A stretch of 64,000 nucleotides of DNA from Nitzschia sp. DOCU1 (Eukaryota; Bacillariophyta; Bacillariophyceae; Bacillariales; Bacillariaceae). Positions 1-12,084 of this stretch are shown piece by piece. Location: positions 124,001 to 188,000 of the forward strand of contig OX595999.1 in NCBI GenBank assembly GCA_951394045.1, written 5' to 3'. How positions within the stretch are numbered: the stretch's first letter is position 1; every line of letters begins with the position of its first letter. Position numbers and translations under genes: made by a program. The notes beneath the pieces were generated by a model. That model saw only the letters and a program-made list of their open reading frames with translations. It had not been told where the DNA came from and searched no databases.

Positions 1-47
1 GTTAGTGAAGCGACAATGAAAAGGGTCTAGTTGGCATGCAAACTTAC

Positions 48-2629
48 CAGCGCTTGGTCTCTATCGTCATGGCCGTTTTGAACCCACAAGTCGAGCTGCA
101 CGATATCCTCGTCAGTACCCAATTCTACTGCCAAAGGATGTCTTGAGGTAGACCCAGATTGGTCAAATGCGCCTAACCCAAGCCCCGTCAATGATCGCAT
201 GACAATCGAAAGAGGGTTGGCAGTACTTTCTGTGCGAACGGCAATCATGAACACATCATCGAATTCCCATATGAGCTCCCCATCAGGATTCTCGTCTTTA
301 TAAGACCTCCATACCAGGCATTCTTCTGTTTGAAACCTCCAGTTCAGGGAGAAGACGACCGATTTCAGCCCAGGATTAGTGGCAACATGAAATGTGTGCG
401 AGGCATGCTGGGGGGAGACTTCGAAGTTCGTTGACAGCACCAGACTGTTCCTTTCAAAGTTAGAGCCTTCAGGAAGCAGCAAACGGCGTCCTCGGACGGT
501 GATCGTATCCGTAAAAGTCGGCCCAACATTTTCCTGGAAAGGAGTAACGTATATGTTTTCTCCCTCCCAACCATCCAGGTCGGCATTGGCAATGTCCAAG
601 TTCACATTCGGAGCAGGGGGGTTGAAGCCATGCATAACAATTTCGGTATTAAGACTGTTGTCTGCTGCTCCAAAGCCGATTTCATTATTTGGGCCTATCG
701 CAACAATAGTGTTACAACATGAAGGCAGACCCGAGAAATATGCACTGCCTGTAGTAGTCTCGACGGTAGAAGAAATAGCTTGGTTGTAGGCAAGAAAAGC
801 AGTGACACTCACAGGCCCCAGGAAGGTATCGCCATTTTCGTTCAAGAGCGTAATAGTAAAATAGTCCTCCCCGGCAAAAAAGGAGTCTTCGAGATAAAGG
901 ACGTTGCCCAAAGAATCTTTCGCTTGGAACAAGACGCGGTTTTCCCCATTGACAGGCTCCGCTTGAGTACAAATAGTAGAGGGCGTCTTGACAAGTATAC
1001 ATGGGTGGTTGAACGCAACGCCATTGACAGTAAAGTCCACGGCTCCTGTCCCGAATTCTGCACCAGCCTCAAGTTGAACGCAGACTTCCACAAAGTCGAG
1101 CCAGCCGGCATAGTTGAAGCTCGTTGTGGATGGTTTAGAAAGCCAGAGAGACGGTAAAGCAACACCTGGTACCGGATCCGGTGCCTTCTTCGTTTTCTTT
1201 TGCTGTTTCTTCCCATTGGTAGCAGGACGACTATTACTCATGCAGTCTTTTGGAGGAGGTGATACTTCTGTCAGTGGACAGTACTCTGCAGTAGGTGGTG
1301 CGAGGTTGGTCTGGTGAAAGAGGAAGTGATAAATGGTCAGCATCCAGCAAATGATTGAAAGTCATGCATACCAATGGTGCTAACTTACGAAGCGAGTCCA
1401 ACCAGCAGATTCGCCGTCGAAAAGGGCGGGAACTCCCCCGCAATAGCTCGAAAATTCAATTTTGAAACCGTTGTATATGGGCTCGCCGGCCTTATTCACA
1501 CCATTGATCCAAATCACGATTAATTTTGGAATGTTCATCGCATTGACGATCGCGCCAGACGAGGCACCAGTGATCGACGTATACTTAAAAGTATCTCCAT
1601 TGCCAAATGGACCATCGAGAACTTGTTGAGCGATGAGCTGATCATCTTGACCGATTTCATAAATTTCGATTGATTGAACTGCAACGGGAATCAATTTGCG
1701 TGGATTATCCAAGTAACTGTCGATCTCGCACACTGTATCACGAACTGCAAGACTACGCAGGATATTGTTCGGGCAAACGAGGCTGAAATCGAATGTGAAT
1801 TCATAACTTGCCGGAGAACAAGCACAAATTTCTACCCCGATTTCTTCCGGACTAATTGGAGGATCATTGGGAGGAGGTGGTTCTGTCGGTGTGCAGTACT
1901 CTTCAATATGCGGCGCGAGCTTGGTCTGGCAAAACGGAATAAAAACTAGTCAGAAACGAGAAGTAAAGAATTAAAAGCCATCCATACCAATGTATCAAAA
2001 CTTACGAGACGAGTCCAACCGACAGACTGGTTTTCAGAAAGGACGGGGTACCGTCCACAAATGTTCGAAAAAATAATCAAATAGACATTGATGATAGGTT
2101 TATCGAACTGATTGACACCAATAATATTCAACTGAATCGCCTTAGGAATGTCGTTCGGAACGACGATCTCGCCCGGCAAGGCGGTAATCGATGTGTACTG
2201 AAATGTATATCCGTCGGCAAACGAACCAGCAATTTTTTCTTGAGCTATAATGTGAAGATCTTGATCCAGCTCAAGAATATCGATCGATTGAACGGCAACG
2301 GGAATCAAATCCGTTACTGCTGGGTCTTGGAATGGATTGACGAGGCAAGTTGTATCAAAGACGACATCATTTGGCGTGATATCATTGTCCAGGCAAGTGA
2401 GCCTGAAATCGAAAGTGAATTCATAACTTGCCGGAGAACAAGCACAGGTGCCCACCCCATTTTCCTGGGCGGACTCCTGGAGGCTTCTCGATGCGTCTGC
2501 CACTGTGCTGTGATTTGAGAACAAAGTTGAAAAGTCCACCGATGCGGCCGCCTTGTTGCCACGACGAAGCAATGTACTCCTAACAAAGCTGCGTAAAGAT
2601 AGGGCCCCCAAGAGGTAGTAAAGTTTCAT
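48..2629 (-). CDS. Secreted multi-exon protein with tandem Cys-containing repeats (partial, runs off left edge)
   Basis: Three exons are visible: 2629-2006, 1925-1389 and 1310-48. All junctions are phase 0, with GTAAG donors and CAG acceptors. The last exon ends in another GTAAGT donor (47-42), so the gene continues left of the window; 808 residues are visible. The ATG start is followed by a hydrophobic stretch (YYLLGALSL), read as a signal peptide. Exons 1 and 2 each carry a copy of one ~170-residue module. It begins CACSPASYEFTFDF, continues with IPVAVQSI(D/E)I, and ends GWTR(L/F) exactly at the exon border, so module and exon coincide. Exon 2 opens with a Pro-rich linker (EPPPPNDPP). Exon 3 has a Lys-rich stretch, then a beta-rich region of different sequence. 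No family recognised; probably extracellular or cell-wall associated (inference). Confidence 0.75.
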
Positions 2630-3861
2630 CGTCTTTGATCTCGGTTCGTAAATTATTGTTGCGTTGAATTTTCAATAGCGGTAATTTTGTATGAGAACAT
2701 CAACTCTTATTGCAAGCTCCAAAGCGATTTGGCGTTTGTTGGGGACGCGTCGGAGGCTTTTCTAAGGATGAAGAACCATGAGGGCAAAGTCATTGAACCG
2801 AACCCAAGAGTACATCCACATGCGAAGAGCGTGAACCATAAAGAGTGTATGCTTAACACTCAAACGGGACGCTCGAGATCAAGTGGATGTCGTCCAACTC
2901 TAAGAAGCCGGTTTTGATTTGGGATGCTCGTGAAGAACAAACGAACCCGCAAAGTCGGCACGGCAGAATTCTTTGGCGGCGGTTCCCTCCTAATAAGGGT
3001 CGATATAGCCTTCCACCGCATAGCTAGCTGCTTGTGTCAAAACAATGATCCTGCGCTGTAGAGTTTCTATTGTTCGCATAGCAATAGTCACATGTCGACA
3101 CGACGACGTCATTTCATTGGCAGTTGTTCGCATATCCTGAAGCTGGCGTCAAAAGAGCCCCTAAAGCGATCACATGGTTCCCATATCATCTTGGAGCATG
3201 TCTGAGATGTGTGGATGTGGTATCAAGGTAATGGTGATGGCAAGTGTCGAAACGACTTCCCATTGTAAGAATGAGCGATTCGGATGCAGAGAAACAATGG
3301 ATGAGACGAGACGTTCGAGATCGGGAAAAGTGACGCACGCGATGGGACGGACGGACGGTATGGGGCAAAACGTTCGGCAGAACTCCGCTGGACGTTAAAG
3401 ACGTTAAATTTTCTGGCGCGCCGGGAAGGATGACTTCATCTGGCGCAACCAGCGAGCGTGCCATTCCAGTGCACACTTTGGTTGATGTCATGGCCAAAAG
3501 GGGACAGATCCGTCGTTACCTCGATTCGCTCACCACTTTCTTCTTTCATCCACATCATAAAACTGGCAATCAACCATCGAACCATGTTGTTGCTTCCAAC
3601 AAAGAGGATGATGGAATGTGCTGTGCGGGTCGCGCTGACATTGCTCAGTGGAAGAAAGCTACGAACGAAACTCGAAACGCAAAATCATTTATTACAGTAG
3701 AAGATGATGGGATTTTTGACTCGAGAAGTTTAGAACAAACGATGACGTATGAATTACGAGTTTGTGTCCCGCAGCCACCCATGGGAACATTCTACTACCT
3801 GCTGTGGAAAGCTGCTGATGCCTAGTCGAGCGATTCTCGGATGGTTGCCTCAAGCCATCTT
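2630..3861. other. Intergenic, no recognised gene
   Basis: Short open frames on both strands (for example 3430-3825 plus) have no recognisable domain and no splice-supported extension. The region presumably holds the 5' region of the secreted-protein gene and the 3' end of the HSF gene. Confidence 0.4.
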
Positions 3862-5604
3862 TTACAGGAGGGCCTTGACTGCAGCAGCAGCATTGTCGCC
3901 ACCATCGCTCACTTGCAAGACCTTTTCGACCCAACATTGGAGTGCTGCATCAGGAGCGTTTCGTCCAGGCCGCTGGTTCAATAGCTTGTCCCACGCCAGG
4001 CGTTGACTCTTTGCCGTCTTTTTCGTGGGTGTCGAAGAGTCGACCTCGTCTTCATTATGAGGTATACTCGCAAAGGTGCTAGCACGATTGGCAACATCAC
4101 GCGAAGGCTGGTCGCTTTTCTGAGCAGCAGCAGCAGATAAGGGTGCCGGTGTTGGTACAGTTTCAGGGGTACTGCCACTACCGGTAGTCACACCAGTTTG
4201 GTCCACGAGCATGCTACTTGCTTGGGCAACGGGCGAGCAAAACTGTGCAACGTCTTCACTTGTGGAGTCCTTCTTCTTGTCCCGATGGGAGTGAAAGTAC
4301 GAAAACGTACGTTTCGAGGCTGGAACCATGCAAATGGAACAGTAACGAAACTTGGTGCCACTTTTTCGACATGCCTCATGAGAACAGATCAAGTCGGTAC
4401 TGTGAGGAGTCTTGTTTCGGTCAATCTCGAAATAGGCCGTCTATAATCGGTGGGGGTTTGAAGCGGGGCAGGGTTGCGTTAGAGAATGGCGTACGTTAGG
4501 GGATGGGTACACCTTCAAACTTACGTGTGGGTTGTGATTCAATGGCATGGCTCGAGCACGACAGGGAACCATCTCAATGGTCGGCTCTCCAGCAGACGCC
4601 GACACCGCGTCGGTAGGAATGGACACATCTTTCATAGGACAATTTTTCTTCGTCTTGGGGAAAACTTGGCCACAGGCATCAGAGATTGAGGAATCTGCAG
4701 CTGGTTCGAGGCTTTGGGTCAGTTTACGCTTTCGGAAGGGACCTTGATTCCACGAGCCCTGCGAGTCCTGATCCATTTGCGAAGATAGAGAAGCGACGGG
4801 CGTCTCGGCTTGCTTATTGTGGACGGATAGCATGTTGTTGAAGTTATGGCTGCCTTCTGGTTGGCCGCTTAACATATTTGCGAGTCCCAGGACCGACGCT
4901 GCTTCCTGGACCTCGTCGCTCTTTATCCTTCCAGCCATGGAGCGGGCAAAAAGCAACTGCGATTGCATCAGGGTTTCAGCGGCCAGGATCGAGCTAGCAG
5001 CCTCTTGGAACATTTGGGGGTTCAACAAACTGAGTAGCATGCTATTGGAAGCGTTCTTTAAAGCGTCTACCATGAGATGTGCGGTGATGGAAGTACCGGA
5101 TGGAGGGGCTGCTTGGGGTTGCGTCATCTGAATGTTTTCGATAGCACTCTGAAGGAAAGCTGGGGCGGTTGGTAAGGAGACGCCGTGCAGAGCTCGGGCG
5201 CCTTGGGGTTCACTGGATTCGGTACCCAAGGATGAATCTGCGGCGGTCTGGAAAGTCTCAACAACCTTGGGGGGCGCTCCGCTTCCTCGGGCCATTTTGT
5301 GGCAGAGGTCGGGCCGGCCTCGAACAAAGAAGTCGTGGTGATAGATCGCTCTACCTTCTTGCTTCAAGACTGTTTTCCAGCCCCACAGATTCAGATTTCT
5401 TTGGAAGGACTTGTAGACCGCCGACTTGAAATACGCCGGCATGACGTTTCTAGCAAAGGCGGCTTTGTCATGTACTTGAAAGGATTCACCTCCTGGGAGC
5501 CACGATACTGACGTTTCGTTGTCGTCGGAGCATCGTTCGAGTAAAGCATGTAGCTTCCAGGGAAATTGGAGTGGTGCATAGCCACTTTCGTTAGCATTAG
5601 CCAT
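3862..5604 (-). CDS. Heat shock factor (HSF-type) transcription factor with Cys-rich C-terminal exon
   Basis: Exon 1 is 5604-4525 and exon 2 is 4440-3862 (GTAAGT donor, TAG acceptor, phase 0), giving 552 residues. The first ATG (MANANES) is used; the upstream in-frame extension lacks an ATG. Residues ~13-105 are an HSF DNA-binding domain: FPWKLHALL, VSWLPGGESF, the recognition helix SFQRNLNLWGWK, then IYHHDFFVRGRPDLC. The NLWGWK variant of the usual NLYGF is typical of diatom HSFs. The middle is low-complexity, rich in Gln and Ser. The intron interrupts a conserved-looking block, NHNPH|TAYFEI, followed by CSHEACRKSG and FRYCSICMVPASKR. This looks like a small Cys/His cluster (C-x4-C, C-x2-C), possibly metal binding (inference). 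Nuclear transcription regulator; target genes unknown. Confidence 0.88.
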
Positions 5605-6604
5605 TATCGTCAGCAACACGTACTCTAGGGTTTAAGTCAGAAGGGTAATAAAATAAGAATTGGTTCAAAGCACCACATGTCTCCCTTGCGGCATGAACCC
5701 GACGCGAAAGTCGAACAAAACGCTAAATCGTTCCACAGGTTCTATCATTTCCGAATACAGCGATTCTCCTAATACGTGTGCAGCCCACAATTATCGGAGG
5801 TAAACGTAGTACGAAACCTTATCTCGCACAAATGGAGCCCAGGGACGTTCCGCACAAGGCTGGGAACAATCTCAGGCATTCATTAAATCATTTGTAGAAT
5901 ATTAATAGGTAGACACGGAGAATGTGGAGAATTTAGCTGAAGATTTTTCGAATATTGCCCTTTGCACTACCCCGATTTAAAGCGAGCTTTTCTTGCACAT
6001 CCTATGTCGCTTCTACCGAACAATGCTTGCGTGCCAGAATTCACCACCAGGGCTTGTGTTACCCCAAAGTAACACGCGTCATAGTGATATCAGTCATCGG
6101 CGGACAGATCCAGCAGTTAAACAACATAAGCTCCGAGCGCCAACGAAACTCCGGAAGCGAGGGGAACCCAACCGAAAAATCATTAGACCCTTTCTATCTT
6201 GCATGATGCAAATTGAACCTATTTGAACTCCGGTATTGAAACGCAGCGAAGGGTGAGCGCTATCCAGCCGGCTACTATGTACTTGTAGAGGCTGGTAGTA
6301 GTACCTCGACGATCGAGTTGAAATAGGTTGAAGCACAGGTGGATGGTGATGATGCAAATTCACACTATGCGAGCTATTGGAACGCAGGGAAACATCGCGC
6401 TTTCCTGTTAAAAGCTAGCTTGACGATGGAGCGGAGCGAGGCTCTAGTAGTATTACAATGACGATCGAGTTGAACCAAGTAGGTAAACACGACCAAGTTT
6501 CGGATGAAATCTGTGGAGCGAGGCTCTAGTAGTATTACCTCGACGATCGAGTTGAACTAAGTAGGTAAGCACGACCAAGTTTCGGATGAAATCAATCAAA
6601 GTCT
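5605..6604. other. Intergenic between HSF and SPB1
   Basis: HSF upstream region and SPB1 3' flank. No convincing gene. It contains the 82-bp direct repeat listed next and a related partial copy near 6305-6330. Confidence 0.4.
6433..6596. repeat. 82-bp tandem duplication
   Basis: Two adjacent copies, 6433-6514 and 6515-6596, both starting GGAGCGAGGCTCTAG and containing ACGATCGAGTTGAAC and ACGACCAAGTTTCGG with few differences. It lies immediately downstream of the SPB1 stop codon. Confidence 0.85.
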
Positions 6605-9600
6605 TCACCTTTTCCCTCGTTTTCGTTTCTTCTTAAGGGCCCGATCCATGCCCCGCTTGTCGGTCTTCATCCTTTTATCTACCATGATAGCGCCCTTGAC
6701 GCCCTTCCTGCCCTTCTTGGAAACAATCAATTCCTTGCCGCTCTTTTTGCTGTCTGCGGACCGAAGAGCCTTGCTAATTTGCTTCAGTTTCATTGACTCT
6801 GACATTTCGGAAGAGCCAGCCAAGGCTTGTGCCTTCTTCTTCGCAGCCGACAACTTGAGCTTGGCTTTACGATTCTTACGGGCTCGAGCCTCGGCCACTT
6901 TAGCAATGGGCCGGGTCGTCAGAGCGACCACTTTTTCTTTCATCTTTTGCAACAAAGCCTGAGGAATCGGCAGTTGCGGCCGGTAGTGCCGATTCTCGTC
7001 GTCCACAAACCATTCCGGCAAATCCTCTGGATCGTTCCAAGCATAACGATTGTATGAAGCGTCAACTAGGGCCTTGGCTTTGGACTTTCTTAGCATCATG
7101 GTTCCTAGGGCCATGGTCTTTGCGTAGTCGTCGCTGTCATACTCTTCGTTCTCGGAATCGTACTGTCTAGAGTCCACTACTGGAAGCGGGCGATCGTCTT
7201 TGACCACTTCAAAGCCCTTGGCGTCATTAGAATCGTCTCCCATAGCTTGAGCTCCCATACCTGCCTTGATAAGTTTACGAGCTTGTAACAATTTGTTCTT
7301 CTTCTCCTCACTCATGCCCTCCATCTTGGCGATTTCTCGGTCGTCGTCCTCCTCATCCGCGTCTTCGGCGGGTGCCAAGGCAAAGTCACTCTCAGTTTCC
7401 CCCATTTTCTTGGCTTTGCGTACTTGGCGCCGCTCATCGCGGGCAATAGCCTTGATTCGCTTCTCGTGGCGCTTTTGCTTGTCGGTCTTGGGGATCATGG
7501 CCAAGACTTCATCTGCGTCCAAGCCAGCCGGTTCTGACCTTTTGGCAGGGGACCATTTGCCCGGGCGAGTCTTGGGTGTAGGCTCGGCCTCTTCATCGTC
7601 CGAGGACTCGTCGTCAGATTCCTCCATTGGCACTTCGTCTTCGAGATTCGACTGCCGTTTTCCTCTAGCGGTAGCCGAAGCTGCGACTTGTGCCGACTCG
7701 GCCGCTTGACCGATGGAGGAGAAGAGCGGGTTGCTAAACCATCGGGCCGTCTTGACCGAAGTCGGTTCTTCAGGGAATTGATGAATCAAAGGATTCTTGT
7801 TCGTGCTAGAGGTTGCTGGAGCTTGTCCCTCGACCTTTTGCTTTTTACGTTGATGCTCTTGGGGCGTGACTGGATCGTCGTGAAATCCATCATCATCCTC
7901 ATCGTCTCCAGAAGAGTCATCATCGTCGTCTTCGTCATCGCTATCCTTGGGTCCTTGCAAGAGCTCAGCGTAGGCCTTGGCATCTTCACTCAATCCCTTG
8001 GGACCTTGCAAGAGCAGTTCTTGATCTTCATGCGATTCTTGAGCCAACTTTTCTCGCATCAACTTTTTGGAACGCTTGGCTGCCTTGGTTCCCTTTTTGG
8101 CGGCCCCATTCTTGGTCGTTTCCAAATAGCGCTCATAGGCGGCATCCAACTCTCGTTCCCGACGAAGAACGCGAGCTGCCTCGTTGTCCTCGTCGTCGAG
8201 ATTCAAGTCGTCGTCATTCTCCGAATCATCAGAGTCCACCCCAAACACTTGTTCATCTGTCACTTGATCCAAGTTGACTTCGGATACCTTTTGTAAATCT
8301 TGCGCTGATTTCAAAGTCGACAAGGAAAAGAATTGATCGTCTTCTTGAATTTCAATAGCATTCAAATCCATTCCCAATGCGGCTTGTCGACGCTTCTTGG
8401 CTGCCAACTTGCGTTCCTTTTTCTTGATCTTTTTGCGTTCCCGCATTTTGCGTTCCCGAAGGGCTTGGATTTCCTTTTGGACTTGATCTTCGTCGTCTTC
8501 GTCGTCATCCTCACCGTCTTTTTTCTTGGTGGTCACTTTGTTTTCGTCACCACTCTCATCGTCCGAGTCGCCATCATCGTCATCACTATCATCTTTTTTG
8601 ACTTCTTCCATGGCTTGTACCATCTTGTCTCGCCATGTCATGAGTCCTTTAAAGTCTCCCTTGTTCAAGACTTTGAGATCCACCACACAATCCTTGATTT
8701 CGGGCGTCGTAAAGGGATGATACAGCAAGAATTGACAATGGCACTTGTCGTCATCGTCGTCGTGTTTCTTTTTCTTCTTGTCCTTGTTTTTGTTTTGGCC
8801 TTGACATTCTTCGCATTCAAACGAAAATCCTGTACAGGAACTCAACAATTGAATGGCTTGCAAGTTATTCTTGGCTTGTACAAATTTCACGAGCGGTTCA
8901 ATATGCCTTAAGCTAGCATCCAAATGTTCCGTGTCATATCCATCTCGATGACGTTTTTGTTTATCCCAATTCTTGTGAAAGACATGAAAGTTGGTATTGG
9001 AGGCAGCTGTCGAATTGCCTCCGGTAGTATCACCTTCGACAAATTCAAAAATATGCTTGGGATCCAGCAAGCGTGGATCAATTTTTTGAGGTGCCAGATA
9101 ATCTTGACAAATATAAAAGATTTCGGCCGATTGAGGTCGACTCGCTTTTGGTTTAAAGGTAGTGACACTTTCAAACAATTGTTGCACGACCCATTGAAAG
9201 GATGCCGAATCTCGCGAACGATAAATTTTCGTGATGAACCATCCACCCTTTTTCAAATGATGCGTCGCACAACGCAAGGCATGTACCGCCAGTTCCATTT
9301 GTTCATAGGCATCTTTATCGTACGAAGCACCCACATTGGGTGCCCCATCATGCAAGACGACATCTACCACACCACCCTCCTTGTTCCCAGAATTTCCTAC
9401 ACTGGAAATGGCACGATTAATCTCGGATTTGCACTTGTCCGTCGTAATGTCACCGACAATCGTCGTAATGGATTGTCCCGTATGCTTTGGAAGAATCTTA
9501 CGAATCGGCAAAATGTCGACAGCAACGATATGAGTGCCGGCCCCACATTCGCGACTGGCAATTTGCGTCCAACCTCCTGGTGCCGCACACAAATCCAACA

Positions 9601-9846
9601 CGACCTTGGTATTAGAATCCAACAAGGGATATTGACGATTGATTTGTGATAACTTAAAGGCAGCACGACTTCTCAAGCCTTGTTCCTTGGCGACTAACAT
9701 AGGAGACGAACGAGTGTGAGTGAAACTGCATTGCCGACGCCGATTGCTTCTTCTTCTACTTCGACTAGTACAAGAAACTTACGTCGATAGTACTTGTCCT
9801 TGTCATGGTGCTTTTTACGCTTGGTACTCTTGCCATGGTCCACCAT
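6605..9846 (-). CDS. SPB1: SPB1/FTSJ3-like pre-rRNA 2'-O-methyltransferase
   Basis: Exon 1 is 9846-9783 (64 nt) and exon 2 is 9693-6605 (TTAG acceptor), giving 1,050 residues. The splice restores the family N-terminus KDKYYRLAKEQG; starting inside exon 2 would lose it. The N-terminal RrmJ/FtsJ-type fold has a SAM-binding motif LDLCAAPGGWTQ (~54-65) and the K-D-K-E tetrad at about K35, D137 (VVLHDGAPN), K177 (FITKIYRS) and E212 (SAEIFYICQDY). A long acidic, Lys-rich middle with Asp/Glu runs follows. The C-terminus is the conserved Spb1 region (YNRYAWNDPEDLPEWF, then a very basic tail ending KKKRKRGKR). In yeast, Spb1 methylates 25S rRNA in nucleolar pre-60S particles; the same role is inferred here. 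Length and domain order fit the family. Confidence 0.95.
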
Positions 9847-10276
9847 GGTGACGGAGTACTATACTACTGTGAATAGTCTGGCAAGGTAGAGAGACAAGTT
9901 GTAGTGGAAACACACAAGTGTCAATGAAAGTGTTGTTGCAAGCACAACAGAAGTTCATCTTGGAGGGGTCGGAGGGAAGAAAGCTAAACGCGAAGATTTT
10001 GTTGGTTGGCAGGGCGTTGGAGCGTCTGTCCGTTTTCCTTGGAGCGCACGATTGTATGCGCGCAGTTTGGATGGATTTGAAGTCCCGTGAGTCATAACGA
10101 GTTTGGGGGCCTCGTGATGCTCGAGCGTGACGAGGTTTGGGGGCTCGTGAGAAGTCCAGCGAGTCATAAAAAGAATCTTTCCGTTTGTCATCGCGTCACA
10201 AACAAGATTTTTCCTCGTTTCGACAACGCGACGACGACCATGGCATCGTTTCATCTTCTTCATAATCTCTTTGAAA

Positions 10277-11099
10277 ATGAGCAAAGTCGAAACATCGAAT
10301 GGTAAGTGAGTGACTAGCTAGCTAGCTAGCTAACTAGCTAGCATGTTTCAACTACAAGCATATCTTCATTGACCGTTGTTTGTTTTCAATCCCACCACTC
10401 GTCCATCATGGACAGCTAGCACTACTCCCGCCGCCGGCAACGTCTTTACGAGATCTCGTGCCTTTGGCTCGCTGGTCAACAAAGCCTACGAAATCTGCGA
10501 TTGTGATCGTACCGGACAAGTCAGCAAGACGGAATTATATGCGGGGCTACTATTGGTGCATTGTACGTACAGTGTTGCATGGCTACTATCGTACTAGTAC
10601 GACAGACAGCATGCTCATCATCCAGAGTAGTACTACTGCCTGCCTGCGTCGTCGTCCTCACACTCCGTCTTGCCTTTTTATTCTTTTTCTAGTAAATTTG
10701 GCAAAATACGCAGGTCCGGCTGCATGTTACCCACCTTCTCGTCAAGTTTGTGATCAATTATTTGATGCGGCCGATGCCGATCAAAATGGCTATATCGACA
10801 AGCATGAATTCGTTCGAATTATGGGCATTGTGTGTGCTCAAATTGTCGGACGCATTCTGGTGTATTATTTGATATTGATCTTGCTAGTACCAGTCTTGGC
10901 GGCACGTGTGGTGGAGTATTGCCATTTCGGCAAGAATAGTTATCAAGAAATGGCAGCCCAACAAATGATGGGATTGGCCTTGTTTTTGTTTGTGATTCCG
11001 TCCGTGTGGAATCATATTGATGCCTATTCCGAACGAAAATTGGAAATTGCTAGCACTTCCAAGACGACTGTTACAGAAACCAACAACAAGGAAGAATGA
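10277..11099 (+). CDS. EF-hand membrane protein
   Basis: Exons 10277-10301, 10416-10562 and 10693-11099 join to 192 residues. Two canonical calcium loops are seen: DCDRTGQVSKTE (37-48) and DADQNGYIDKHE (85-96). Both introns have GT-AG ends, and the second splice joins LLLVH to LNLAKYAG without loss. Two hydrophobic segments follow the second EF hand: ~104-128 (ILVYYLILILLVPVLAARV) and ~145-163 (MMGLALFLFVIPSVW). The short N-terminus and polar C-terminal tail are probably cytosolic. Likely a small calcium-sensing membrane protein (inference); no specific family recognised. An alternative upstream ATG (10239) is out of frame with exon 2 given this donor. Confidence 0.8.
10313..10342. repeat. 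(CTAG)n microsatellite in intron 1 of the EF-hand gene
   Basis: Short run of CTAG/GCTA units between exon 1 and exon 2 of the downstream gene. Confidence 0.8.
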
Positions 11100-11538
11100 C
11101 TAGCGATTCAAAATGTTTGCCGGCATGCAATCTACGATCTTTAAAAGACGGGACGACGAACCAAGTATACTGCTGTCTCGGTGTCGTGTACTACTAGTAG
11201 GAGTGCGCCCATGTCGGCAGGACTACTACATGAGCGTCGCTCGCTATATTGCACTACTCCGGAACTAACACGACAGTACTGGCTAAAGTAACTGCATTCG
11301 CTACTACTATCTTAACTTCTTGGGCAAGAAAGCCACGTGGAATCAGTGTGCTAGCTACGGACCGGCGACGACCAGGAGAATAATACTAAAGTAATACGAA
11401 TATTGAAGGGATCATGTATCTATAAATTGCGTTTAGACAAGACAGCAACAGCGTCCTGCTGTAACTAGTTGCTCGTTATGAGGCCTTGCCCATAGCGTAA
11501 AGTTATCCCGTTTCGGCTCATCTCAGTGGATCGTTGGA
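11100..11538. other. Intergenic, convergent 3' ends
   Basis: Lies between the EF-hand gene (plus) and the family A gene (minus). Rich in TAGTA/CTACT words; nothing else seen. Confidence 0.4.
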
Positions 11539-12084
11539 TTATTGGCAACACAGAGCACGATTGCCGTCAGCAGCACGATGCTTAGGAGTAGCAAGGTTTC
11601 GTGGGTTGTCGTCGTCTTCTCGTTCCGTTATTACTAGGAGGGCTTGATCAATAATGTGTAGTACTACTGATTGGAGAGTACTGTGGAGACTGCAGTAATC
11701 ATCATTATTGTTGACATTGTTGTTGAGGGGGGCGTCGTGATGATCGTCATAATCATCGAGATCATCGCCATTGCTTTCTTGTTCTTGAAACAGCCAGGAA
11801 GGTGACGGTGATGGCGACGTGCTGTTTCGTGGCATCGTTTCTTGACGGTTCAACAGGGGGCTGTCACTTCGAAGATCACGAGGAACAAACAGCGACGACG
11901 TCAGTGCCCTGGTCTCCGAGTCGTTTTGCATTCCTCGTCCTCTCTGCAATAGCGACAACAAAGACGTGGAGGAAAAGGGGGCCTCCTGCTGCTCGTTCTC
12001 GAACAAGAAGGAAGCAGAACTTGCTGAGTGGTTTCTGTTAGTTGAAGGAGGAGGTGAGCAGCAGGAGAAGGTCGAGAATGTCAT
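11539..12084 (-). CDS. Small acidic protein, family A member 1
   Basis: 181 residues. I start at the ATG giving MTFSTFSCCS because paralogue 3 (31045-31527) begins MTCSTFFSSS; the open frame extends further upstream without support. Order: Ser-rich N-terminus, a Leu-rich patch (SSTSLLSLLQ), a Ser/Pro run, an Asn/Asp-rich stretch, then the conserved C-terminal core YCSLHSTLQSVVLHIIDQAL followed by LVITE. The same core occurs at 26641-26955 and 31045-31527. The core looks like one amphipathic helix and could be a protein-protein interaction segment (inference). No known family recognised. Confidence 0.6.
   Translation of the reverse strand: MTFSTFSCCSPPPSTNRNHSASSASFLFENEQQEAPFSSTSLLSLLQRGRGMQNDSETRALTSSLFVPRDLRSDSPLLNRQETMPRNSTSPSPSPSWLFQEQESNGDDLDDYDDHHDAPLNNNVNNNDDYCSLHSTLQSVVLHIIDQALLVITEREDDDNPRNLATPKHRAADGNRALCCQ

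Noticed and set aside
8333..8911. 192-codon hydrophobic plus-strand frame opposite SPB1.
   Set aside because: It is the antisense of the acidic, Lys-rich SPB1 middle, which always yields hydrophobic codons on the other strand.
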